Shown: positions 1 through 8,463 of the stretch, piece after piece
How the letters are laid out: each line of letters starts with the position of its first letter
How positions within the stretch are numbered: the stretch's first letter is position 1
NCBI RefSeq assembly: GCF_002949795.1
Contig: NZ_CP026692.1
Coordinates: 2,834,544 to 2,898,543, forward strand
Length of the DNA stretch: 64,000 nt
Source of the DNA: Nostoc sp. 'Lobaria pulmonaria (5183) cyanobiont'
GTDB lineage: Bacteria > Cyanobacteriota > Cyanobacteriia > Cyanobacteriales > Nostocaceae
Direction: 5' to 3'
Translations under genes and position numbers: made by a program
The notes under the pieces: model-generated
The model's database searches: none
The model's input: only the letters and a program-made list of their open reading frames with translations
What the model was told of the DNA's origin: nothing

Positions 1-118
1 ACCAACACCAGTATTCCCGGAGGTGCAGCAAGAGACCATAACCCAAATTCTTGGTAAATGCGATTCCAGATTATCTTTCTCATCTAGTCTTTTTTTAGAT
101 TAATTTTCCTTGTCGGTA

Positions 119-808
119 TTAATCAATTAAACCTTCTTCGCGGGAACGAACTTCGGTTTGGATTCGCATATTCTTACCACCTTGCTTGCAGTCTTCAGGA
201 TATACTCCTAAAACATCCTGAATCTTCGTCCAGTAATTCCGCACTGCTCGTTCTGATTTATACATTCGGTCGGCGATCGCTTTATCTGTCAAACTCTCTT
301 CAAAAGCCAACCGCAACACTTCCAACCATTCCGGTTTGAGTTCGATACCCGTTTTAATGTCTTTCGTGTGAGTTGCACCATTAAGTGCCAAATTAACCCG
401 CATTAGCATTTCATCCTCGGGTAACCCTTTATCTGCGATCGCAAAACCTCCTTGATGATTATCAATCTCATGTTTAATTCTGACTAAAGCCTTCACATAA
501 CTAGTTTGCACCATGAAATCCTGATGTGGATATTCTTGGAGCAAAGTTTGCAATAGCTTAATTCCGATATCAATTTCTGCTGTTTCCCCTTGCTGATTGG
601 GAATTGATAAATCCATCACAATCAGGTTAAACTGCTGAATTTTTAGCTGATCAAGCGTTTCTTTTACTGTCTGAGACTTAATAATACAAGCTTCGGGATA
701 CTCTCGACTTAATATATCCAGAGTCCCAGTCAAAATTAATTGATGATCATCGACGACTAGAATAACCAGTTCTTTTTCCACTGATAAATGTCCATAAACT
801 TTTAACAA
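119..808 (-). CDS. Two-component response regulator with C-terminal HTH
   Basis: This is a receiver-domain protein with a DNA-binding tail, so it most likely acts as a phosphorylation-dependent transcription regulator in the cytoplasm. The receiver spans about residues 14-150: acidic pair D20-D21 in VVDD, phospho-acceptor D66 in IVMDLS, and lysine K127. Residues about 165-210 look like a LuxR-type helix-turn-helix (LTDKAIADRMYKSERAVRNY). The longest reading frame starts at a TTG (806-808). A GTG at 779-781 would start just before VEKELVILVVDD and is equally plausible; no ATG is available. No histidine kinase is adjacent in the window, so the partner is unknown. The family call is firm, but the regulon cannot be inferred. 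Confidence 0.85.
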   Translation of the reverse strand: MLKVYGHLSVEKELVILVVDDHQLILTGTLDILSREYPEACIIKSQTVKETLDQLKIQQFNLIVMDLSIPNQQGETAEIDIGIKLLQTLLQEYPHQDFMVQTSYVKALVRIKHEIDNHQGGFAIADKGLPEDEMLMRVNLALNGATHTKDIKTGIELKPEWLEVLRLAFEESLTDKAIADRMYKSERAVRNYWTKIQDVLGVYPEDCKQGGKNMRIQTEVRSREEGLID

Positions 809-1440
809 AACACCCAGACACTAGAAAATAAGTGATTAATCAGCATTTCAGACGATACCGTAAGTTGGGAGCAAAGCGATCGCCATGAAACTAAGGCTGC
901 TTCCCTAAAATTCCCGATGGCTAAAACCCTGATTATTGCGTGAGTTTGTAATCTACTGAATTTCTGATTCATATTTTGCACCTTTTACTCCTAACAAGGC
1001 TTGTTCAAGTATCTACCTATTTTAACTAGAGATGAATTTTCAAGCTATACACAAAAGTGCAAATCTAGACGTGTCAGTTTACTTTTATTCCACATTATAA
1101 ATTTCATCTTGTAATATACAAGTGTTACAAATATTTGGCTAACAGTAGTTGAATCGCGATGTCTACGATGGGCTGTTTGGTGTCGCCAAAAGCCTAGACA
1201 ATATTAAGAGATAGTGGTAAATATGTAGATGCATTTGCCCTGATTGGGACGCAAATATCTCAGTTTTGCACAAAAATCTTTTCTCTTCAAGAATCCGAGA
1301 AGCAACAACTTCGGTTTGGAGGTTAAGTATACACCTACCAAAATGAGATGCACTAGATTGGGACGGGCTTCTGCCTTGTTCACACAAAATTTTCCAAAGT
1401 CCAAACATAAACCAAAGTCCAACTCTCAAGAGCTAAAAAG
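809..1440. other. Intergenic region, 630 bp, with an IS-end relic
   Basis: I see no convincing gene in this stretch: the short overlapping frames lack family features. It is AT-rich and holds a decayed repeat motif (GCGATGTCTACGATGGGCT, about 1156-1174) and the IS-end relic described separately. It carries the divergent 5' regions of the response regulator and the secreted protein gene, so promoters are expected here but none could be defined. Confidence 0.5.
1223..1242. repeat. Solitary ISAs1-like terminal repeat relic
   Basis: The motif TAGATGCATTTGCCCTG ends at 1242 and differs by one base from the putative right end of the ISAs1-type element ending at 32580 (TAGATGCGTTTGCCCTG). The left ends of that element begin CAGGGCAAACGCATCT at 11224 and 30597, its inverted form. 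No transposase remnant is next to this copy, so it is either a solo end or part of a small non-autonomous derivative. Confidence 0.5.
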
Positions 1441-2088
1441 ATGATTAACATAAATTTTCAGAAAGTTGTTGCTTTAACTCTCGCTTTTATTGTTGCTTTC
1501 TCTAGTCCGGCCTTTGCGACAACAGCACCAGCACCAACACCAACACAATCAATACCAACAATAGTTAAACCAGAGGGTTCTGTAGCGTTCTCAAAAGCGA
1601 TAGTCGAAGCGCAAGATGCATTACTTAAAGCTGCTTTTGCTTCTCGTAATGCAAGGGTTAATAATCCCTTGTGTGAAAAATGTACAACAGATATAGCTAA
1701 ATCTATCGCTGAAGCCCAATCTCTTATAGATAATGCTCCTGCTACTTATAATTCAGGTGCTGCAAATGACAAAGAAGCAACTGCTAAATCCCTAGCGGAA
1801 GCAGAAACAACCATTGGTAATGCGTTATGTAAAATACTTTCATTGTCTTGTACTACTAAGCCTAGTGCCAGTATCCAAAATGATGTGGTGCTTACTGGTG
1901 ATGGTGATATTCCGCGTTGCTGCCCTCCTTCTCCTGGAGAACTTTCTATTATTGTTCAATTCCTAGCTCGTGCAAAAATATATGTGGGCGATGCGACTGC
2001 TATTGCTAAGGGATTTTCAAGAAATAAATTAAATTATCCAAATAAACTAAGCACAGAGGCGCAGAGAACACAGAGAGAGGAAAAATAG
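1441..2088 (+). CDS. Putative secreted protein of unknown function
   Basis: I do not recognise a family. The first 26 residues form a clear Sec-type signal peptide: a short basic start, a hydrophobic core (VVALTLAFIVAFSSPAFA) and an AFA-type cleavage site. A proline/threonine-rich stretch follows, then an alanine-rich, probably helical body with several cysteines (CEKC near residue 80, later CCPP), so it is likely periplasmic or exported. The last roughly 12 residues (STEAQRTQREEK) are what a common cyanobacterial interspersed repeat encodes, so the C-terminus has probably been extended by repeat DNA. It sits directly upstream of the TpsA exoprotein in the same direction, separated by a MITE-like element. 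A role in the same export system is only a guess. Confidence 0.6.
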   Translation: MININFQKVVALTLAFIVAFSSPAFATTAPAPTPTQSIPTIVKPEGSVAFSKAIVEAQDALLKAAFASRNARVNNPLCEKCTTDIAKSIAEAQSLIDNAPATYNSGAANDKEATAKSLAEAETTIGNALCKILSLSCTTKPSASIQNDVVLTGDGDIPRCCPPSPGELSIIVQFLARAKIYVGDATAIAKGFSRNKLNYPNKLSTEAQRTQREEK

Positions 2089-2133
2089 AGAGAATTTTTG
2101 CCTCAGTTTTGGGATATTTTTTTATTTGGCAGT

Positions 2134-2308
2134 GCTTAAGAGGATGTTTGAAAAGTATTTTTGATAACATCTAAGCCTTCTATATCTAACCCCTCAGTCC
2201 CCCTTCCCTACAAGGTAATGGGGTTTTCAAAGCCTCTCGACCTTTCAGAGAGAAAAATGGAAGCGGGGTTTTGAGTATACTTTATAACTTTTCAAACAAC
2301 CTCTAAGC
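2134..2308. repeat. MITE-like element with ~22-bp inverted ends
   Basis: The left end (GCTTAAGAGGATGTTTGAAA, from 2134) is matched in inverted orientation by the right end (ACTTTTCAAACAACCTCTAAG, up to 2308), with one indel and one mismatch. The roughly 175-bp interior holds G/C-rich runs and no coding potential. It occupies most of the gap before the TpsA gene, so it may carry part of that gene's promoter or a terminator for the upstream gene. Confidence 0.6.
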
Positions 2309-2351
2309 AATATCGGTGTTTTTATTTTAATTTTTCCAAGGAAAATTACTT

Positions 2352-5156
2352 ATGAATCAAGCATATTCTCCTCAAAAAGCCAGTATTAAAAGTATTCTTT
2401 GTTTATGCTTAATAGCGACTGCATTCAGCCAAACTTTAGCAGTCCAGGCACAAATCATACCCGATAATACTCTCCCATCAGAAGCTTCTCGACTCAATCA
2501 AAATAAAATTGAGGGTGGTGCAAGACGCGGCAGCAATCTTTTTCATAGTTTCAGTGAGTTCAATATCCAAGATGGGGAACAAGTGTATTTTGTCAATCCC
2601 ACTGGCATAGAAAATATATTCACACGGGTGACAGGTGGGAATGCGTCAAATATTTTCGGGACATTGGGTGTTGATGGTGCAGCAAATTTGTTTTTGATTA
2701 ATCCCAATGGAATTTTATTTGGTGAGAATGCGCTATTAGAGATACAGGGGAGCTTTGTGGGGACAACAGCCAATGGAGTGCAATTTGGGAATCAGGGTAT
2801 TTTCAGTGCGACAAATCCCCAAGCACCGCCATTGTTGTTGACGATTCAACCTTCGGCGTTGTGGTTTAATCAGCTTAATCAAAATGCAGGGATTCAATAT
2901 AAATTAACAGAAAAAAATCCCCCAGGCTCAGATGCATTAGGTTTAAAAGTAGGAGATGGTAAAAGTTTACTGCTAGTGGGCGGTAATGTCAGCATAAATG
3001 GGGGAAAGTTAAATGCTTATGGTGGAAGAGTTGAATTAGGAGGATTGGCGGAACCTGGTACTGTGGCGCTGGGTGTAGATGGCGATAATCTCAGCTTGAA
3101 ATTTCCTCTTAATGTGACTCGTGCTTCTGTATCCCTCACGAATGAAGCAGGTGTATTTGTAGCTAAGGAGGGTGGTGGTAATATTGCAGTCAACGCCAGA
3201 AATCTAGAGATTTTAGGAGGAAGTATCTTAAGTGGTGGTATTAGGACAAATTTCGGGACATCTGAAAGTGTTGCGGGGGATATTACATTGAATGCTACCG
3301 GGGATATCAAGATTGCTCCTGATGGTAAGAGCCAAATTCCTGATCGTCCGAGCCAAGTTCGTAATCTTGTGCGCCGGGGGTCAAAAGGTAATGGGGGTAA
3401 CATTACTATCGATTCTGCTTCATTCTCACTACGAGATGGCGCTTCTCTTCAAGCCTCAACTTATGGACAGGGGAATGCTGGGAATGTGACAGTGGCTGCA
3501 AAAAATGCTGTTTACCTCGCTGGTAAAGGAAGTGCCATCTACACCACTGTGGAAGCAGGAGAACCAGGAGAACCAGGAGGTGTAGGTAACGGTGGCAATA
3601 TCAACATCAATGCTACAACACTGTCACTACGAAATGGCGCTCAAATTCAAGCCTCAACTTCTGGACAGGGGAATGCGGGGAATGTGACAGTGGTTGCAAA
3701 AAATGCTGTTGACCTCGCTGGTAATGCTGCTATTTTCACCACCGTGGATGGTGGTAAAGGTAACGGTGGCAATATCGACATCAATGCTACAACACTGTCA
3801 CTACGAGATGGCGCTCAACTTCAAGCCTTAACTGATAGACAGGGGAATGCGGGGAATATCAATGTTAAAGTAACAGGTGCTGTTGATATTGCTGGAAAGA
3901 ATATCGATTTTGAAAGTGGGATTCGCAGCCAGGTTAAAACGGGGGCTGTTGGCAATGGCGGTAACATTTTTATCGATTCTGGTTCATTCTTACTAGGAGA
4001 TGGCGCTCAAATTCGAGCCTCAACTTCTGGACAGGGGAATGCGGGGAATGTGAGAGTGGATGCAAAAAATGCTGTTGACCTCGCTGGTAAAGCTACCATC
4101 TTCACCACCGTGGAAGCAGGAGGTGTAGGTAACGGTGGCAATATCGACATCAATGCTACAACACTGTCACTCACTAATGGCGCTCAACTACAAACCATTA
4201 CTCGTGAAGCATCTGATGACCAGCCAGCAGGAATGGGGAATGCAGGCAATGTCAATATTAAAGTAACAGGTGCTGTTGATATTGCTGGCAAGAAAGTTGA
4301 TGTTGATAGTCCTGAGAACGAAACTGTTTTTGAAAGCAAGATTAGCAGCGAGGTGGAAACGGGGGCTGTTGGTAATGGCGGCAACATTTTGATCGATTCT
4401 GGTTCATTCTCATTACGAGACGAAGCTCTAGTTACTGCCTCAACTTTTGGACAGGGCAATGGGGGTAACATTGAAATCAACTCACCTAAAATTACCTTAG
4501 ATAACCAAGGTAAACTCAACGCTGAATCTGCATTCAGTAACGCTGGTAACATCAACATCAACAGCGATTTACTCTTACTCCGTCATGGCGCTCAAATTTC
4601 CACCACCGCAGGTACAGCCGAAAAAGGTGGTAATGGTGGTGACATCGATATCAACTCTAAATTCATCGTCGCCATCCCCGAAGAAAACAGCGACATTAGC
4701 GCCAACGCATACACTGGCAGAGGTGGAAAAGTCCAAATCAATTCCCAAGGTATCTTTGGTATCGAAAAGCGTCCAAAACCAACCGAAAAAAGCGATATTA
4801 CTGTAAGTTCAACATTTGGCGTTTCCGGTATAATAAATATTAACGTACCAGATACCAGTTACATTCAAAATAGCTTCACTGGATTCTCACCAAACGTGAT
4901 CGATACTAATGCACTGATCGCCAATAGTTGCATTTCACGCAGTTCCAAGCAAGAAGGTACATTCTTGATCACGGGTTCTGGTGCTTTACGTAGCAGTCCG
5001 GGGGATGGATTAATCTCAATCTATTCGACTGGTGAAGTGCGAAATGTCAATGACAGCAAATTGCAGACTTGGAAAAAAGGCGATCTAATTATCGAACCTA
5101 CTGGTGTTTATCGACTTGCTGATGGACAGTTGATACTCAGTCGAGAATGTCATTAA
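2352..5156 (+). CDS. Two-partner secretion exoprotein (TpsA), filamentous haemagglutinin type
   Basis: This is a secreted beta-helix adhesin-like protein, exported through an outer-membrane TpsB porin. A signal peptide covers about residues 1-33. The haemagglutination-activity (TPS) domain follows at about 34-150, with the diagnostic LFLINPNGILFG motif. Residues about 330-770 contain repeats of roughly 40-65 residues, each carrying GNGGNI(D/N)INATTLSL followed by a GQGNAGNV stretch, typical of right-handed beta-helices. There is no obvious C-terminal anchor, and two cysteine positions near the end (NSCIS, SRECH) are the only ones. At 934 residues it is in the usual cyanobacterial range. The TpsB partner lies at 8464-10185, beyond a convergent CHAT gene. 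The internal repeats favour recombination and length variation. Confidence 0.9.
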   Translation: MNQAYSPQKASIKSILCLCLIATAFSQTLAVQAQIIPDNTLPSEASRLNQNKIEGGARRGSNLFHSFSEFNIQDGEQVYFVNPTGIENIFTRVTGGNASNIFGTLGVDGAANLFLINPNGILFGENALLEIQGSFVGTTANGVQFGNQGIFSATNPQAPPLLLTIQPSALWFNQLNQNAGIQYKLTEKNPPGSDALGLKVGDGKSLLLVGGNVSINGGKLNAYGGRVELGGLAEPGTVALGVDGDNLSLKFPLNVTRASVSLTNEAGVFVAKEGGGNIAVNARNLEILGGSILSGGIRTNFGTSESVAGDITLNATGDIKIAPDGKSQIPDRPSQVRNLVRRGSKGNGGNITIDSASFSLRDGASLQASTYGQGNAGNVTVAAKNAVYLAGKGSAIYTTVEAGEPGEPGGVGNGGNININATTLSLRNGAQIQASTSGQGNAGNVTVVAKNAVDLAGNAAIFTTVDGGKGNGGNIDINATTLSLRDGAQLQALTDRQGNAGNINVKVTGAVDIAGKNIDFESGIRSQVKTGAVGNGGNIFIDSGSFLLGDGAQIRASTSGQGNAGNVRVDAKNAVDLAGKATIFTTVEAGGVGNGGNIDINATTLSLTNGAQLQTITREASDDQPAGMGNAGNVNIKVTGAVDIAGKKVDVDSPENETVFESKISSEVETGAVGNGGNILIDSGSFSLRDEALVTASTFGQGNGGNIEINSPKITLDNQGKLNAESAFSNAGNININSDLLLLRHGAQISTTAGTAEKGGNGGDIDINSKFIVAIPEENSDISANAYTGRGGKVQINSQGIFGIEKRPKPTEKSDITVSSTFGVSGIININVPDTSYIQNSFTGFSPNVIDTNALIANSCISRSSKQEGTFLITGSGALRSSPGDGLISIYSTGEVRNVNDSKLQTWKKGDLIIEPTGVYRLADGQLILSRECH

Positions 5157-5182
5157 AATAACGTGAGTTCGACAAGTCTTAT

Positions 5183-5293
5183 CTGACCTCTCCCCCAGCC
5201 CCTCTCCGTGTCGGAGAGGGGAGCAAAAAGCTTAATTTTTCGTTGCTCTTCACTCTCCGTTTCCCAGGGGGAGGCTGGGAGGGAGAGGTTTTC
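5183..5293. repeat. REP-like inverted repeat between convergent genes
   Basis: The sequence begins ACCTCTCCCCCAGCCCCTCT, contains an inner hairpin (CCCTCTCC GTGT CGGAGAGGG near 5203-5220) and ends with the inverted outer arm GAGGCTGGGAGGGAGAGGTT. It lies between the stop of the tpsA-like gene and the stop of the convergent CHAT gene, so it can act as a bidirectional terminator. It has the look of a dispersed cyanobacterial repeat. Confidence 0.65.
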
Positions 5294-5303
5294 GGAGATT
5301 TTT

Positions 5304-8081
5304 TTAAAGCCAATTACCGATCGCAATCATTGGTGCCCAATATACTGGATTATCATACTTGATATTTATACCTTCAGAAGGCGGTAATTTCTTAGCATTA
5401 ATCATCCGAATTTGGGCTTTTTGTAATGCTTCTGCAATACTAATTCCAGCGTTGCGGTAGTTGGTGTAAAATGTTTTGACTAGTTCAGATGTCGATGCAT
5501 CTGTGACACTCCACAAAGAGGCGATCGCAGTCTTAACACCAACTTTTAATGCAACTCCAGCTAATCCTAGTGTAGATCGGTCGTCGCCAACTGCGGTTTC
5601 ACATGCAGTCAGTACAAGAAGTTCGACGCTATCTAATTTGCGATTTGAGTTTTCTAATTGATTAATAGTGAGTTTTTGGTTTTTGCCTGTGACAATGAAG
5701 GTGTCTTCAGGAATGACGCCAAATTGAGCGTGACTAGCTATATGGACAATTGGGTATGTTGTTTTTTCAAGTTTTTGTTTAAAACTTTCGGGGACAAACT
5801 TATCATCAATGAGATCGGTATGATTGGGAAATAGACTTTTAACCGCACTGACTTCTTCCGGAACTGAAAAAAGCGCATCAAAAACCTTTCCGTCGATTGT
5901 TGCTTGTTGTGTCAAACCCAAAATTAATACCTTTTGCGTACTGCGATCGCGTTCTTTGGGTGTGGTAAGTCGTAAACTAGGGATTGTGGCAACTACGTAG
6001 GTTTCAACTAAGTATTTCTTTTGTTGGCGATCGTAAAGTGCGGCCATTGGAACACTACGCAAAAACCCATCCTGAATAAACACAAGAGTTTTGACTGTCT
6101 CAGGTTTTATATCTTCAGCAAAAGGGCGAATTATCCAATCATAAAGCTGCGCCGCCGTTGTTGTATCGTAGTTAACTTCTTCTTCTCCTCTAATGAGTCC
6201 GGTACGAAACTCAGCAATTTTGTTCTGTAACTTGTCGCTGCTAACTATCTTACTTGTACCTTGTTGATTGGGGTCTTCAATCCACTGAAATTTGGTCGTC
6301 TGATTGGGTAACTGCAATAATATCCCAGTTTTGCTATCTAAAATTATGGAACTCAAAAACCCAGTATTCTTAAACGCTGTACTATTATCTTCCAGGAGTT
6401 CGCCCACCGGTTTGGGATTCAACCCACTCAAAATGCAATCATTACCAAAATAATTTTGTAATTCTGCAAGTTTCAACGCATCGATGGTTTCGACCACTTG
6501 CGATAATTCCTTGGCATGTTGTTTTTCTGCAATTGCACCAACTGCTAACAAATCAAGCCGCGATCGCGCTAATGTGCGGTACAATGGTCGAACCACATCG
6601 CGGAAGTCAAACTGCACATCACGGTCTGCGGTTAAAATCTCCTGGCGGATATCTTCCAAAATTTCAAATGCTCTTTGATAGGATGCGATCGCTTCTTCTT
6701 TGCGATTCTGTTGATCTAAAATCCGTCCAGCTTGCCATTCCCACAAATACAAGCTATCTTTTGCACTCAAATTTTTGTCTGCTGCAATGATTGCAGTTTG
6801 GGTATATTTTATTGCTTGCTTACTATCTTGACGACATTCCCAAAAATGTCCTAAAGTACCATTAGCATAAGATTGTAGGCGATTGTCTTGTAAGTTATTA
6901 CTAGTTAATATTGAGCTTTTGAGCAAATTTAATGCTTCGTTCTCCGATGAAACCATCTGAGTTTGACAGTAGGTAAAGGGCGAAGTTCTTTGAGAATGGC
7001 GCTGCAAGTATGCTAAATCAATTGCTCCATACACTTTTGTCTCTGAATCGGGTAAATCTTCGAGAATTTTCAAAGCATCTTTATGGGCATTATTAAAAGT
7101 TTCATCGTCGATACCTTTTGTTTCATTTGTCTGGGAACCCAACTGAATTAAATTTAATAATCCCCGCATCTCTGCTAAAGTTTGTTTTTGATTGTGAGCA
7201 AGTTTTATACCATTCTGAAAATATTCGCGGGCTTGGTTGTAATCTGCCGCAGACTTGTTGGTAAATTCCTTTTCCTTACTGAGAATACCAGCTTTATTTG
7301 CAGAATTCGCTTCTAATTCATGCAATTGAGCGCGACTTTTGTAAGCATTACCCAAACTATTTAACACCAAAAATTCATATTCTGGAGAGACTTGTTGGGC
7401 GGTGTGTAAATATTTAATTGCTTGGTCATAATTGCCAATTAATCGATATGCCTCACCGAGAATTCCCAAAGCCACAATCTTACCGCGTTTATCGTTGTGT
7501 TTAGTGGCAATTTGTTCGGCACTTTCGGGAGTGCATTTTATTTCCTGACTTGGTTGATTTTCGGAAATTTTCGACTTATCTACCAGTTGACCACATAAAA
7601 GTGCGATCGCTTTGCGAGGTTGTCCCAAATTGCTATAAACTTGGGCGAGTTCTGACTGCATTCGTCCCACTTGCTGGATATTTTCTACCGCCCTATAATC
7701 ACGAATTGCTGCTGATAACGACTCAATAGCTGCTTGGTTTTGTCCTAGTTGTTGGTAAGCACGCGCTAAATTTTCATTTATAACTGCCGCACCTGACGGA
7801 TTATTTTTATCCTGATTTAGTGCCTCTTGCCAGTGTCTTATCGCATTGTGAAAATTTCCAGCATCATAGTCTTTAATTCCTTGTTCAACTAGTGTAGTTA
7901 TATTTGGAGTTTGTGCAGATACTAGTTGTCCAAACATCAAACATATTAAGAAGGTTGTCAAAAATAATAGTTGAAAAAATGTTTGATGCCAATTTAGTTT
8001 TTGATGTTGCTGAGTAAAGACATAAATTATCTTCTTACGAAGGTTTATAATTTTCAGCAACATCTGTATACGCTGAAGCAT
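5304..8081 (-). CDS. TPR-repeat CHAT-domain protein
   Basis: A caspase-like (CHAT) protease domain sits behind tetratricopeptide repeats. Residues about 30-57 form a hydrophobic export or anchor segment ending VSAQ, so the body probably lies outside the cytoplasmic membrane. TPR-like helices run from about 60 to 480 (for example AIRHWQEALNQDKNNPSGA). The CHAT domain covers about 590-925, with the catalytic pair His784 (HIASHAQFG) and Cys827 (LVLTACETAVG), followed by the typical SLWSVTDAST and YWAPMIAIG segments. It is convergent with tpsA and divergent from tpsB. Cyanobacterial haemagglutinin/ShlB clusters commonly include such a protein, which makes processing or surveillance of the exoprotein plausible but unproven. 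Full length for the family. Confidence 0.9.
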   Translation of the reverse strand: MLQRIQMLLKIINLRKKIIYVFTQQHQKLNWHQTFFQLLFLTTFLICLMFGQLVSAQTPNITTLVEQGIKDYDAGNFHNAIRHWQEALNQDKNNPSGAAVINENLARAYQQLGQNQAAIESLSAAIRDYRAVENIQQVGRMQSELAQVYSNLGQPRKAIALLCGQLVDKSKISENQPSQEIKCTPESAEQIATKHNDKRGKIVALGILGEAYRLIGNYDQAIKYLHTAQQVSPEYEFLVLNSLGNAYKSRAQLHELEANSANKAGILSKEKEFTNKSAADYNQAREYFQNGIKLAHNQKQTLAEMRGLLNLIQLGSQTNETKGIDDETFNNAHKDALKILEDLPDSETKVYGAIDLAYLQRHSQRTSPFTYCQTQMVSSENEALNLLKSSILTSNNLQDNRLQSYANGTLGHFWECRQDSKQAIKYTQTAIIAADKNLSAKDSLYLWEWQAGRILDQQNRKEEAIASYQRAFEILEDIRQEILTADRDVQFDFRDVVRPLYRTLARSRLDLLAVGAIAEKQHAKELSQVVETIDALKLAELQNYFGNDCILSGLNPKPVGELLEDNSTAFKNTGFLSSIILDSKTGILLQLPNQTTKFQWIEDPNQQGTSKIVSSDKLQNKIAEFRTGLIRGEEEVNYDTTTAAQLYDWIIRPFAEDIKPETVKTLVFIQDGFLRSVPMAALYDRQQKKYLVETYVVATIPSLRLTTPKERDRSTQKVLILGLTQQATIDGKVFDALFSVPEEVSAVKSLFPNHTDLIDDKFVPESFKQKLEKTTYPIVHIASHAQFGVIPEDTFIVTGKNQKLTINQLENSNRKLDSVELLVLTACETAVGDDRSTLGLAGVALKVGVKTAIASLWSVTDASTSELVKTFYTNYRNAGISIAEALQKAQIRMINAKKLPPSEGINIKYDNPVYWAPMIAIGNWL

Positions 8082-8463
8082 AAAGAGTAATATTTTGATA
8101 TATTTATTTTTGGTTTGTATATATAATTTTACTTTTATTATTTAAATTACCAGAAATCAACACAAAAATAAATATTGATTACCTCTGTTTTATTACTCTC
8201 GTTAGAGAATATCCTCAGCCTTGTTTTTCTGTGCTTGGTTCCGAGTCAAGATTTTTTGTTTCAGTTGATAAAACAACGCTTTGAACAAGATTCAAGGTCG
8301 ATATCTTTTTTCTCTTGCCGTAGACAAACATCTGGAAAAATCTCATGTGCAGTTTTCTGCAAAATGGAACACACAATCATGCGATCGCACGATACAAAAT
8401 CATGCAAATATAGTTGCATGATTTATCAATATTGAGAACCGTTATAAATTTTATATATAAACA
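8082..8463. promoter_or_regulatory. Divergent promoter region between CHAT and tpsB genes
   Basis: These 382 bp separate the divergent CHAT and tpsB starts and should hold both promoters. The part at 8085-8170 is very AT-rich. One HIP1 octamer (GCGATCGC) lies near 8381-8388, and an imperfect ATGATTT/ACATAATC-like dyad is nearby. A short 86-codon frame on the plus strand has no family features and I do not count it as a gene. Confidence 0.4.

Noticed and set aside
1163..1444. Three overlapping short frames before the secreted protein gene
   Set aside because: They overlap one another on both strands, include an IS-end relic and show no protein-like pattern.
8175..8435. 86-codon plus-strand frame between CHAT and tpsB
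   Set aside because: No family features, AT-rich promoter-like DNA, and it sits in the divergent regulatory region.
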